Shown: piece after piece, positions 42,674-54,100 of the stretch
How the letters are laid out: the number at the start of each line of letters is the position of its first letter
Numbering within the stretch: position 1 is the first letter of the stretch
Origin: Thereva unica
Taxonomy: Eukaryota; Arthropoda; Insecta; Diptera; Therevidae
Length of the DNA: 64,000 bases
Direction of reading: 5' to 3'
Assembly: GCA_949987705.1 (NCBI GenBank)
Contig: OX465281.1
Span: forward strand, 171,258,516-171,322,515
Made by a program: the position numbers and the translations under genes
Notes under the pieces: generated by a model
The model's database searches: none
The model's input: the letters and a program-made list of their open reading frames with translations, nothing else
Told to the model about the DNA's origin: nothing

Positions 42674-43151
42674 TAGGGTGGGTCAAATATTTTTGTGGTC
42701 CATTTCTGCGAAAATCTTAAAATTCATAAAATTCTAAGAATTTTCCGCGAAGAAACTGTATATGTATTTTGGATGAAGTGTACCCCCCTACTTTTCAAAA
42801 TTAGATTTTTACTAAATAAGAATTTTTTTAAAAACACTTTCAAATAAACCGCTATAACTTCAGAAATAACTGCAGTAGGATAATGATCTTGGGCTTATTG
42901 GATCAGGAATTTTCCCAGCTACATATTTTGGTTGAGGTCTACCCCACCATTTTTCAAAAATATATTTAACAAATAAACAAATAACACCCACTTTCTATGA
43001 CTTTTCCTTCAAAAACTATGGCCCAAAAAAAAATTCATAAAAAAACTAACAACTTTTGTTTCCTGTTCGATTTGGTTGAAAAGTTGTTTTAAAGTTTGAG
43101 AAAACAGGAAAAAATTAAACTATTTACATATAAACACCAAATTAGTTCCTA

Positions 43152-43732
43152 TTTTGAAATTCAAAAATTTCCTGCGCATTACTAAGTATTTACGGGTAAC
43201 ACTTTAGGTATTTCTTCTGAACAAATTCGATCATGTAACAACATCCGCCTTCAAGAACATTTTATATTTTTATGATTTCTCATTCTTACCTTTGAAGCCG
43301 CTTAAAACACGGAATGTTTTTGACGTTTGAAGTTTTTTGACTTTCGTTTTACGTACCTTTCCTTAATTACTTTATTGCCTACTTAGGTTCTTTCGGTGAA
43401 ACATGATCGTGAGAAAAAATAGAATCATTGTTTGCGGTTCCTGGAATAAAACTGAGCAATAAAACTACTAAAAACCCACTTGCCTGAAAACTCATTTGTA
43501 AATTCGATCGATTTAAAAAAGATCATTGTGTCTTCAAATTGGTTATTACATTACCCTGAGCGATTTAACGATATATGTAAGTATAAATAGCGTCTCCGGG
43601 TCTATTTATGTTTCAGTTCTAATGTGAAAACAGTACGAACTTTACGTTGCTACCGTGTTTATTGAATAAAGTGATTTTAGTAAAATAATAATAATACGTA
43701 TAAGCTGAACTTCCATTGTATTCACATAAAAC
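43152..43732. other. Promoter-side region of the long-TIR element
   Basis: Non-coding. A probable 5' UTR intron runs 43733-43807 (donor GTAAGT, acceptor TTTTAG), six bases before the ATG at 43814. Confidence 0.45.
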
Positions 43733-43813
43733 GTAAGTACTATTTTCTTTGATTGCAATTATTGCAAAATCAATTTTTTGTAATGCTCTATTTTTATTAC
43801 ATTTTAGAATATA

Positions 43814-46800
43814 ATGGCAACTTCATCGTCGTCATCAATTCCTGGACCATCTTCATCTTATTCAATTTTTAATAGAGGTTTATTTGGCGAAGCTGAGGAA
43901 TTAAACTTAGATCGTTTACCAACCTATGGAGAAATTTTACGGTGCTATTTTTTTATGTTCGGACAGGGCTTCAATGAAAACCCACAAATTTCATACAAAG
44001 ACATTACCCCTTACGTCACGGACAAAATTATCGAAATTTGGTGTAAACTACCTATACCGATTATACAAAGAAGTTCTATTTCTAATAAACTAGCTCGTTT
44101 TATTAATCAATATCAAGAAGCAATACGACAAAAGAAGTCGGGTAAACTTTGTAATGGCACAATGGCGCGAAGGTGCTGAGAAAGCTATATGAGGCGCCAC
44201 TGTGCCTGTGCATGCCCCCAGAGCCAGAAGCCCTGAAGAACCTGACTCTAGGAACATCCACGTACATAAAAAAATTTAAAAAAATCACTCTCCCTAAACC
44301 ACCGAAATAATCGTTAGGGAGAGGCGTTATGACGGCCACACGATGAACGCTAGCTCGATGGTTGGGGTCGTGGGGTGTGTGGCCGGGCCTATACGCTTCA
44401 TGGTTCACCACTTACCTAAATGTTGATTCGAGTTCCTCTACATGCCCATGGTCGTTCCTTAACGAGAGCTATCGTGGATACCCAAGCAGCTATCGGACCT
44501 GGAAAACAAAATAAAATGCAACCACGAGAAACGTCCCGAGAGCGAAACCAGCCCAAACATCCTGGAAAAATTTAGTGTGGCTACTTAGAACATCGTGACA
44601 CCAAAGAGAAAATTAAATTTAAATCTCAAAATAATTATTTATAATTGAATTAATTTATATTTTATTTACGCAACACAAGTAAATGTTTCAACAAACAAGT
44701 TAACAATTGGTAAAAGAAATCGACAACAACCAAAAATTGATATAATACCTCTACCTACAGAGGGGATTGTTAGTGTATACCTAACAAATCAACAAAAAAA
44801 AATATCTACGCCCTGGCGCCAGTCGCTGAAATTTTAACAAACATATCAGGAACATACATATTAAACATTATATAATTAAGAATGGTTATATAAAAATCTG
44901 GTAGTAAAGTTTATCATAATTAAGGTGGCTCCAGCACAGGGGCCACGAAACTCCAAAACCAGCAACTATACAAATATAAAAAAAAGATTCTGTCTGCCAC
45001 GGGAATTTGTGCCTTAGTTTTCCTCCAACAAACTAACGACCCTTTCGCAAATACGTCTCTGCACTGCCTTATACATTAAGCACATTTGTCTTTTACCTTT
45101 AAAATGCTTCTAATCTAAATATCTTCCTTATTCTAGATCCGTTCGACAGCAACCTTCTCTCCTAGTGCTCCTTACAGGTCTTGGCTTCTGGACATCGAAT
45201 TATTAGAAGAACATGCCCAAATTAGAGCTCTGCATTTGATTTGCTTCCAAGCAGGGTTTACAATATATTTACTGATTCCCAGCACCGTTTAGTTAATCAC
45301 AACCCGGTTATTTAAATTCCTTCTATTCCCAATTCTTTATATGGGTCCTGTCGATAACTACCGGGAAAATTAAGGACGACATATAAATAACTATATTTTC
45401 TTTTTTTAATTTTAAGCCCAATTGCTCTTCCTTCCGAATCAAAAAAAACTTCCTTCCTTTCTTCCAATTTTTCCTGACTCAAACTAACTATTTTTTTTCG
45501 CATACCTCGTTTAAATTTTCCCATTACCTCCCAAGTAATTTCTAAAAAATTTTCCCATTACCTACAAAGTGATTTCTAATAAATTTTCCAAATCAAAAAA
45601 AAATTTATAACCGACCGTTACAACTTTAAGACGATCTTTATGGCTCGTTGAAAAATTTGTTTTCGGTGGCAAAATGCCGGTGTAATTTATTAATATCAAA
45701 TTGTACTTGTAACAATACACAACTATTAAAAGAATCTCATATGGTAGTTGTACGAGAGCCAGATTCTAGATTCATAGGCCACATAGTTTTGCAACAAGAA
45801 ACAGCGGAAACGAAAACGCGCCAACTAATTGGATTTTTTCAGGCTAATAGCATACCATTAGATAATTTGGTTGCTATTTGTTCAGACGGTGAACCAGTCA
45901 ACACAGGAATTAAAGGCGGAATAATACGACTATTTGAACAACACTTACAAAGACCACTATATTGGAGCGTATGCTTATTACACTTCAATGAACTACCTTT
46001 TCGTCATTTATATGATACACTAGAAAGAAGCACAACCACAGGACCACGAACATCAACAGGACAATTGTCAGCTTTATTGGATAATAGCGATATAATGAAG
46101 GTAAAATACATTTTTTTAAGTTGTAATTATTTGAAATAACGTATCCATAAATTTTCTTTCTTTGCTTATAGGTTGCTGAGAATTTTGAGAGAATCGAACT
46201 CGAAAATATGCCACCATCAACACTAGATGTTACTACTTTGTCAACAGATGCCAAAAATCTTCTTCAATTGACTTATGCGATTTCCAATGGATCAGTGTCG
46301 ATGGATTTAGCAAACACGAAATTAGGACCTGTACATCATGCTCGTTGGTTAACAAAAGCAGCTCGGATTTTACGTGCATACGTGACAACAGGTAAACTAT
46401 CAAATAATTTGCGAACATTAGCAATTTATGTAATAAAAGTGTATATCCCCATGTACTTTAGCGTAAAATATTACCATTCTATTGCACACGGTAGTATTTT
46501 CTTCTTCAAGTTCATACAGTGGACAAAGTATCTGCCATCTAATTTGCTTTCGGTTATTCGTGGTGCTATGGCAGACAACAGCTATTTCGCAAGCTCAGAA
46601 AGTGTTTTATTATCAATGATTTGTGACGAGAGAAAGCCAATTCGCCAAATGGCATTTAAAAAAATAATACACATCAGGCAAAACCTAGACAAAATAACAT
46701 TAAGAGAGTATAAAAAACCGAAAATAAATTTTGCTTGCACTGATTATTTCAATATGGTAGATTTGGATGACAACAATATCCTGCACGAGCCACCATACAC

Positions 46801-47023
46801 AAGAGACATACCTCTTGAGCATTTCGAAGATTATTATGAGAGCGATGAGATGTTAATCAACATTCAAATACCGTGCCACATTCAGAGTACTGAGCGCAAT
46901 GTACAAGAGCTAACTAGAGCATCTAAACATGTTACAGAAAAAAACAAACCAGGATTTCTTGCCGCGTCTGCGGAGTCAAGAGAAAAAATTCCCCGATTTG
47001 ACAGCAAACAAAATTTCCAATAA
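43814..47023 (+). pseudogene. Gene of the long-TIR element (RNase H-like transposase?)
   Basis: Three coding blocks. Block 1 (43814-~44145): a Ser-rich start, then LPTYGEILRCYFFM and ISYKDITPYVTDKIIEIW. Block 2 (~45630-46100): a Cys cluster (LFSVAKCRC, NCTC) and AICSDGEPVNTG...CLLHFNELPFRHLY. Block 3 (46172-47023) is joined in phase across a 71-bp intron (46101-46171), giving MPPSTLDVTTLSTDAK, HARWLTKAARIL and an acidic tail. The spaced D..NTG, C..H and ARW motifs recall RNase H-fold hAT-like transposases, but that is inference. I recall similar uncharacterised proteins in arthropods but cannot name the family. Block 1 is cut off from block 2 by an insertion. Confidence 0.6.
44150..45628. mobile_element. 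~1.5-kb insertion splitting that gene
   Basis: Separates coding blocks that normally adjoin. The left part has scattered short frames (for example PKQLSDLENKIKCNHEKRP, ~44482-44570). At 44759 there is a polypurine-like agaggggattgttag followed by a TGTTAGTG start, possibly the end of an LTR retrotransposon. The right part holds a minus-strand 70-codon frame (45312-45524) that I do not recognise. The boundaries and type are not resolved. Confidence 0.35.
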
Positions 47024-47305
47024 ATCCTTTTCAAAATTTTAATATTAAAACTTTATATGCAGGTATTATTTAACATTTCATTGTATTTATGATTTAAAGA
47101 AGATGGTAGAAATGTTAAACTGTGAAATTTTTAATTTTTTACGGTTTTCTCAAATTTTAAATCAACTTTTCAACCAAATCGAACAGGAATATACAATAAT
47201 TGACCCAAACAAAAGTTGTTAGTTTTTTATGAAGTTTTTTTTAAGGCCATAGTTTTTGAAGAAGAAAAAAATTAATGGTCTTGGATGTGAAGTATCACGT
47301 CCGTA

Positions 47306-47475
47306 TTTTAACGTGACAACGTCTATTAATTTGAACTTGACAACGTCTGTTATTACGTTTTGTATTATTTTCTCAATTAATAAATTATATATTTCGAAGC
47401 AAATTTTTTTTTGTGCGGGACATTTTCACACGCGCGTCCTATCTTAAACCGATTTAATAGACGTTGTCACGTCAA
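47306..47475. mobile_element. ~170-bp MITE in the right arm
   Basis: TTAACGTGACAACGTCTATT near 47306 is mirrored by AATAGACGTTGTCACGTCAA ending near 47476. A third related phrase, ttgacaacgtctgttatt, lies inside at ~47338. It interrupts the mirror match of the long-TIR element between gtttttgaag and agttatagaaagtggg. Confidence 0.65.
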
Positions 47476-47699
47476 AAGTTATAGAAAGTGGGTGTTATTT
47501 GGATAAGTGCCAGGTTTTATATTTTTTTTTGCAACTGAACATCAAATTATTTCTACTATATTGCAAGTAAACATCTGATATATACATTGGTCTAAAGCTG
47601 ATCCAACAAGATCAGGAACAATATCCTACTATAATTATTTTAGAAGTTATAGCGGTTTGTTTGAATGTATTATTAAAAAAAATAATTTTTTAGTATAGA

Positions 47700-48306
47700 G
47701 TTTTTCAAACCTCGTGACATCTGACGCATATTGGGGAAAAAATTTCTTAAAAATGCTCAAAAGCTTAAGATAATTTCTCTTCCTCTCTAATTGAGAAATA
47801 AAGCTCTATAAATGAAGGCCAAAGGCGCACGCAAAAGAATTATCAGCAATTCACATATAATTTCTGACACCATGTGGGATATTTTACGGCGACTCTGTTT
47901 TTTGATAAGAGCAGCGAGCACTTTTTTGACATTTTTGCCTAATGTTATTTCTAATCTCTTCTTTCATATGTTTAACTCTTTTACTTGTCCTTGAGCTCTA
48001 CCTAATCCACACTTGTTATTAGTACTCGCTGATAAGAGCTTCCGTACATCCCACAGTGACTTAAAAAATCTCAACCTGAAAACGAAAATTATGTTTTACA
48101 TTTGGAATAATTAGTAGAAATTTTAACAGAACCGCAAATAAAATAAAAATCCGTATGAAATATTTTAAACATAGTTTATTTAAATCTTCTTATTAATTTT
48201 TGTTCTTACAATAAAGCGAAAAACAAATAATACATAATTTAAATATGTTACTTAAATTTTATTAAAATTAATAATAATTACAAATTTACAGGCCTGTCTG
48301 GGTTTT
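47700..48306. other. Unassigned region downstream of the DDE gene
   Basis: On the minus strand, 48060-47800 reads through a loosely protein-like stretch (KKRLEITLGKNVKKVLAALI) with stops, preceded by a CGTTTTCAG acceptor-like site. No family is recognised. Confidence 0.3.
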
Positions 48307-48948
48307 TTACCATTCTTCATCTCCATCGGTGCCATCAGAGTACTCTCCTAAATTAATTATTATTCTATTGGAATTGAAAAACATACCCTCTTTTCGCAAA
48401 TAATCTTCCTCGATGTCCTGAACATGCCTGCAGCTATTTCTCCAGTCCTCCTCCGTTATAGCTGAAAATTCCTTATTAACTATTTCTAAGAGCCTAGCTT
48501 CTTTATACACAATATTTTGTGCACCAACTCGTCTCTTTAATATTCCCCAAATCAATTCAATGGGATTTAATTGGGGATGATATGGTGGCAACCTGAAACA
48601 GGAGAAGATCGGAAATGAATGAAAAATATAATTTTAGCTTTTTAATTCTTACCTCAAAACGGAAAGGCCATGACTTTCCAAAAGTGCATCTATACTATAT
48701 TCAAGATGTTGTTCTCGATTTCTGCATATAACGTCGTACAAATCCTTTTTTGTAGAATTGTTTTCAAACGAAATTCCTTTCTCTGTAAGCCAAGAAATCG
48801 TTTCACCCTTGAGACTTGCAGAGGTAGGAATTTTACTTGATTTTACGTTGTGATATGCAGCGTTATCGAAAACAACAACTGAATGCGTAGGCAAATTTGG
48901 CAGTAGTTTCTCCGTCAGCAATTTTTTGAAGTTTTCCGCATTCATATC
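48307..48948 (-). pseudogene. DDE_3-type transposase, 3' part (split by Gypsy C)
   Basis: Minus-strand gene: exon 48948-48653 (DMNAENFKKLLTEKLLP, then the catalytic block HSVVVFDNAAYHN), a 60-bp intron (48593-48652, donor GTAAGA, acceptor TTTCAG), then exon 48592-48307 with LPPYHPQLNPIELIWGILK (catalytic Glu) and an acidic tail ending DGDEEW. This fits the IS630/Tc1-like DDE_3 domain seen in many uncharacterised arthropod proteins. The reading frame itself is intact; Gypsy C and its TATC duplication separate it from the upstream part at 54602-54732. Confidence 0.82.
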
Positions 48949-49258
48949 TGTGGGATCCGGAAAGAAATTACTCCGATCTGGCAACCCATTTTAAAATATA
49001 GCAGAACGAGAGCTTTCCGAACTCTCTACGAATTAACTGTTAGCGTTAAGAGTCAGTTGATAGATTTTGTTACGAGAAGGAAGACGTGTTTCATTTTTCT
49101 TATAAATAAAGTTGTTTAGTGTTTTGAAGCGTTGGTGTACTTTAATTGTTTTCTCTCGGGAATCTATTCCGAACCCAGCAGGATTCGAGCCGATTCCTCA
49201 AAATCGTCGTCGTATCCAAATAATTAACGGGATCGGTTCTCCAAAGCCGAACCCCACA
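48949..49258 (+). repeat. Gypsy C 5' LTR
   Basis: 310 bp, from TGTGGGATCC to AACCCCACA (TGTGG/CCACA ends). Contains ttcttataaataaagt, which could serve as promoter and polyadenylation signals. Confidence 0.95.
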
Positions 49259-49264
49259 TTATTT

Positions 49265-49282
49265 TGGGGGCTCGTCCGGGAT
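49265..49282 (+). other. Gypsy C primer-binding site (tRNA-Pro type)
   Basis: TGGGGGCTCGTCCGGGAT begins six bases inside the LTR. From memory this is the same 18-mer as the tRNA-Pro primer-binding site of murine leukaemia virus, so the primer is probably tRNA-Pro. Confidence 0.85.
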
Positions 49283-49494
49283 AGGAAAGAAAGGAGTCTT
49301 GAGAGGAGCTAAATTCATTGTTTTGGAAGGAGAAAAAGGGCTTTATTTAATCAAAATAATTAAAGTGACGCACGCCAGTTCCTTTTCATTGAGTGTAAAT
49401 AGGTATGGTTGCTCGACAACTTACACACTACACCCGCAAAAACAAGAACAAGCAGTGCACACATATTCACAAGAAATTAATAGAAGCAGTGTTT

Positions 49495-49603
49495 GGGCCT
49501 TTTCAATAATGCAGGTTGCGTGCGCAATTGACTTTTTCAGCCACACACTCTCAATTGCTGAATAAGTCAATTGCGCACGCAACCTGCATTATTGAAAAGG
49601 CCC
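49495..49603 (+). repeat. Perfect 40-bp stem hairpin in the Gypsy C leader
   Basis: Arm 49495-49534 (starts GGGCCTTTTCAATAATGCAG) is matched base for base by 49564-49603. The 29-base loop adds an inner TTCAGC/GCTGAA stem. It could be a leader RNA structure for packaging or dimerisation, or a tiny foldback insertion. Confidence 0.9.
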
Positions 49604-49908
49604 TTTGTTACACAGAATCAGGCATAATCAGAGCGTGCGCTTTCAAAAGAAGTCAGCAAAAGCAGTGGTTTTACACGAAAGTCAGGCGTAAGCAGTACAA
49701 CACATTCACAAAATTCAGCAAAGGCGGTGGTTATTGCAGGGTTGTGATTAGAATCTCCAGCATTTTTTCAACCGAAAAGTTTGGTGGGAAATCCGCTAAA
49801 AAGAGGAGAAACTAGTGCTCTAATTTGAGAGAATTTTTGTAAGGAAAATCATTTTGAGTTGCCATAAATGCAGTTTAGTTTGGTTCTTTTTCGATTTGCA
49901 TGTTCTTT

Positions 49909-50170
49909 AATTAAACTTTAAATATATTTCAATAAAATATTTATTTACAATATTCGATAAAATATTCGTAAGGAAATTAAACTTTAAATATATTTCAATA
50001 AAATATTTATTTACAATATTCGATAAAATATTCGTAAGGAAATTAAACTTTAAATATATTTCAATAAAATATTTATTTACAATATTCGATAAAATATTCG
50101 TAAGGAAATTAAACTTTAAATATATTTCAATAAAATATTTATTTACAATATTTGATAAAATATCAGTAAA
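49909..50170 (+). repeat. Four 66-bp AT-rich tandem repeats before gag
   Basis: AATTAAACTTTAAATATATT recurs at 49909, 49975, 50041 and 50107. The first three units are nearly identical and the last diverges at its end. The array stops about 20 bp before the gag ATG. Comparable leader repeats in Drosophila gypsy act as an insulator; no such function can be shown here. Confidence 0.95.
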
Positions 50171-50191
50171 CGATTGTAAAGAGTGTTCGGA

Positions 50192-51139
50192 ATGGACGGG
50201 AACAATATTACAAAGTTAACAAGTAAAGATTTGAAATTACGGTTACGAAAATTAGGGTTGCCGGCGACGGGTAGAAAGAGCGATTTGCAGAATCGGTTGA
50301 TCTCGCATTCGACGCCTCGGAATATTGAGAACGATTCAGATATAAATATAGAAGCCGAGCGACCAAATATGAATCATAGCGGTAGAAACAGTGATTGGGT
50401 CTTAAATGAGAATCGTCAAATTTCTTCAACCGTACCTGTTTCACATGTTCAAGAAAGCAATTCGTCAACCTTCTCTTTCAAAGATATTGAAGAGAGTGTA
50501 AGCAAGTTTAGCGGAGAGGAAAATAATTCTATTAAAAGATGGATAGAAGAATTTGAAGACGTAAGTTCTCTAGTAAAGTGGAGCGATTTACAAAAGTATA
50601 TTTGTGCTAAAAGATTAGTAATTGGCGCGGCAAGATTATTCGTAAATGCTACAACATCGATTCGAGATTGGTCCACGCTTAAAGAAGCTTTAATAAAAGA
50701 ATTTAGCGTTTCAATAAATTCAGCAGAAATTCATCGACGCCTTAGAAATCGCCGAAAGCAGTATAGTGAAACATTGCGAGAGTATCTGTATAAAATGTTA
50801 GAGATCGCAAATCCAATTAAAGTTGACGAAGAATCTCTAATCGAGTATATAATTAACGGAATAAGAGATGAAAAAGTTAACAAGGTAGTTTTGTATGAGG
50901 CTAGAACAGTTGAAGAGCTCAAAGATAAGTTAAGAATTTACGAAAAGATAAAAGCTACTCATACTACTGAAGAATCGAGACAATATAGATCCACAAATAC
51001 AGCGAAGCGTGAAAAACAAGTAAATAGTCCTGATCATGGAGACAAGGCAAATGTTTCTAGAAATTACTCTGATAAAGGAGGAAGCTATAGATGTTATAGA
51101 TGTAACATGCAGGGTCATCGGTCCTTTGAATGTAAATAA
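50192..51139 (+). CDS. gag: Gypsy C Gag
   Basis: Starts at the first ATG (50192); the frame extends three codons upstream without an ATG. Residues ~6-40 (LTSKDLKLRLRKLGLPATGR) fit a SAP-type DNA-binding motif, as in Gypsy D. The Gag core follows (FSGEENNSIKRWIEEFEDV, IHRRLRNRRKQYSETLREYL). A C-terminal knuckle reads CYRCNMQGHRSFEC, with C-x2-C-x4-H-x4-C spacing. It ends in TAA at 51137-51139, followed by CAG CAA. The same frame stays open after the stop into pol. Confidence 0.92.
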   Translation: MDGNNITKLTSKDLKLRLRKLGLPATGRKSDLQNRLISHSTPRNIENDSDINIEAERPNMNHSGRNSDWVLNENRQISSTVPVSHVQESNSSTFSFKDIEESVSKFSGEENNSIKRWIEEFEDVSSLVKWSDLQKYICAKRLVIGAARLFVNATTSIRDWSTLKEALIKEFSVSINSAEIHRRLRNRRKQYSETLREYLYKMLEIANPIKVDEESLIEYIINGIRDEKVNKVVLYEARTVEELKDKLRIYEKIKATHTTEESRQYRSTNTAKREKQVNSPDHGDKANVSRNYSDKGGSYRCYRCNMQGHRSFECK

Positions 51140-54100
51140 CAGCAAGAGCAAGGGACAAGAGTAAAAACAGAACCTGTCGTTAATGTAGGCTATCACAGAA
51201 CAAATATGATGAAGGAAATTCGTATACAAGGACAATCAGTTCAAGCGTTAGTCGACACCGGATGTGACGTAACATTGTGTCGCGAAGATTTCTTCAACAA
51301 GTTAATCGGAAGCAGGTTAATAGTTTCGAAATTGAAGCTTACCGTTTTAGGCAATCGCGAAATTGCAACATTGGGATATTTTGAGACCAAATTAGATATT
51401 GACCGCATTCATTTGAATATCAAATGTCATGTGATAGCAAACACGGATATGAACTTTACAGTGATAATTGGAAATGACATATTGAAACAAACAACTTTGA
51501 TAATAGACCAAGGCGGAGTTCGTTTCTATCAGAGAGAATCAAGTCCAAAGAGAACTTCCCATGTAAAAGAAATTTGCACAGACGAAATAATACCCGAGCT
51601 TCATACCGAATTACTTTCCCTTTGTACCTCATCCGAATTTGAGGAAACCTTTAAATCAGTGAATGAGATGAGTCTACATCACATCCCAAGTGATAAAATA
51701 AAGACAGTATCAAGATTAATAAAAGAATATCAACCGCAGCAAATAAAGGAGTCGCCAATTGAGATGACTATTATCCTGAAAGATGAGACACCAATCTTCC
51801 AGAGACCTCGAAGATTGCCTGTCGAAAGTAAAAAAGAAGTAGAACACCAAATAAATTCTTGGCTACAAGATGGAATAATACGGCCTAGCGACTCCGAATT
51901 TGCATCTCCTGTTGTTCTAGTGTCCAAAAAGGATGGGACCAAAAGACTATGCTGTGACTTTCGGAAAGTAAATGAGCAAATTATAAAGGATCACTTCCCA
52001 ATGCCGTTAATTGACGACGTTCTCGACCAGCTACAAAGTGCAAAAATTTTCACAACATTGGATCTAGCTAATGGATTCTTTCATGTACCAATAGCGGAAA
52101 GTTCAAGAAAATATACATCGTTTATAATACATAATGGACAGTACCAATTTTTGAGGGCGCCGTTCGGTATTTGCAATTCTCCGTCCGTCTTTACCCGGTT
52201 TATTTCCGTTATCTTTAGGGACTTGGTGAGAGAAGGTACACTATTAACGTACATGGACGATTTGGTTATTCCTGCTGAGACCTACGAGGAAGCATTGCAA
52301 AGATTAGAAAAGGTTTTAAAGTTAGCGAGTGAAAATGGATTGAAAATTAAATGGGAAAAATCCCAAATTATGAAAAGTAAAATTCATTTTCTGGGATATG
52401 TAATTGAGAATGGAACCATACGACCCTCAGAAGAAAAGACGAAAGCAGTAACCGAGTTTCCCATACCAAACGATAGGAAAACTTTACAAAGATTTCTGGG
52501 TCTAACTTCCTATTTTAGAAGATTCATAGCAGACTACGCAGTAATAGCGAAGCCGTTAAGCGAACTGCTAAAAAAGAATGCAATATTTAAGATAGAAACT
52601 GAACAGCAGACCGCGTTTAAAGCATTAAAAGAAACATTGGCAAAGGCACCAGTATTGAAGCTGTTCGAACCAGACGCGTATACAGAGATTCATGCGGATG
52701 CAAGCAAGGATGGATTTGGAGCCATTCTCTTGCAGAGAGATAATGACGATCAGCAGTTGCATCCAGTCCAATACATGAGCCGTAAGACAAGTCCAGCAGA
52801 GCAACGCTATCACGCTTACGAGCTTGAAGTACTCGCCATAGTACATGCCCTAAAGAAGTGGAGAGTCTACGTCCTGGGAAGAAAGATTAAGATTGTCACC
52901 GACTGCAATGCTTTTACGATGACGATGAGAAAACAAGATATCCCGCTGAGAGTAGCTAGATGGGCTATGTTTTTGCAAGACTTTGATTACCAGATTGAGC
53001 ATCGCTCAGGTACTAAAATGAGGCACGCTGATGCTTTAAGCAGAATTGCGTTGCCAATTATTGACACTACCACCTACCGAATCAAACAGGCGCAGAAGGA
53101 AGATAAATATTTGAGAGCTATAAGGGAGATATTAAAGAATTCCGCTTATGAAGATTTTTACATTAAAAATGACATTTTATTCAAGGACCCTGTAGAAGAG
53201 ACAATTGTCATTCCCACTTCAATGGAAGATGAAATCATTAAATCTGCTCACAACCAAGGACATTTTTCAGCCGCTAAGACTGAACCTTTAATCAGGAAAA
53301 CTTACTTCATTCCCGAATTGAAAGCTAAAGTACTCGGGTTCATCAAAAGTTGCATAGAATGCATAATGGCAGAACGCAAAGCCGGAAAACAGGAAGGCCT
53401 GTTAACTCCCATTGATAAAGAAGATCGTCCTCTTCAGACGTTGCATATAGATCACATCGGTCCTATGGAAGTAACCAAAAAGAAATACAACCATATTCTA
53501 GTGCTCGTAGATGCATTTTCTAAATTTGTTTGGTTGTACCCCACTAAGAGTACATCCAGCGAAGAGGTTGTTGACCGGTTGAGGAAATTTTCATCTGTAT
53601 TTGGTAACCCAAGGAGAATAATATCGGACCGAGGAACAGCTTTTACTGCCAATTTGTTTAAAAATTATTGTAACGAGGAAGGTATACAGCATTTGTTGAT
53701 TACTACGGGCGTCCCGAGGGGAAACGGCCAGGTCGAAAGGATAAATCGCATCTTAATACCGATCCTAACTAAATTATCAATCGCAGAACCGAAAGCTTGG
53801 TACAAGCAGGTTGACCGGGTTCAACAGATGATAAATAACACTCCGACCAGAAGTACAAAGTTTTCACCCTTTCGAATTTTAACTGGGTTAGAGATGAAGA
53901 TTAACTCCTTGCCAGACTTTCAAGATTTTATAAGGAACGATAATTTAAATGAGCTACAGAATGAGCAGGAAAAGGTACGACAACAAGCCAAACAAAATAT
54001 TATAAAGATTCAACAAGAAAACCGGCGTCAAAGCAATAAGAAACGTAAAGTTGCAAGCGTCTATAAGCTAGGCGATTTGGTTGCGGTAAAGAGGACCCAG

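Larger units (their letters stand above)
42676..47700 (+). mobile_element. Long-TIR DNA transposon of unassigned family
   Basis: The left arm (42676-43150, starting TTAGGGTGGGTCAAATATTT) is mirrored imperfectly by 47125-47690: aaccgctataacttc / gaagttatagcggttt, aacacccactttctat / atagaaagtgggtgtt, and caaaagttgttagttttttatga. The right terminus is degraded beyond ~47690, so the exact end and target duplication are unknown. It encloses a multi-exon gene and a ~1.5-kb insertion. Confidence 0.7.

Noticed and set aside
44740..44850. A second errantivirus-type primer-binding site (tggcgccagtcgctg)
   Set aside because: No LTR end precedes it at the right distance, so it was not called.
49112..49312. 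A 66-codon ORF, repeated at 54455
   Set aside because: It lies in the Gypsy C LTR and primer site, so its duplication only reflects the LTR pair.
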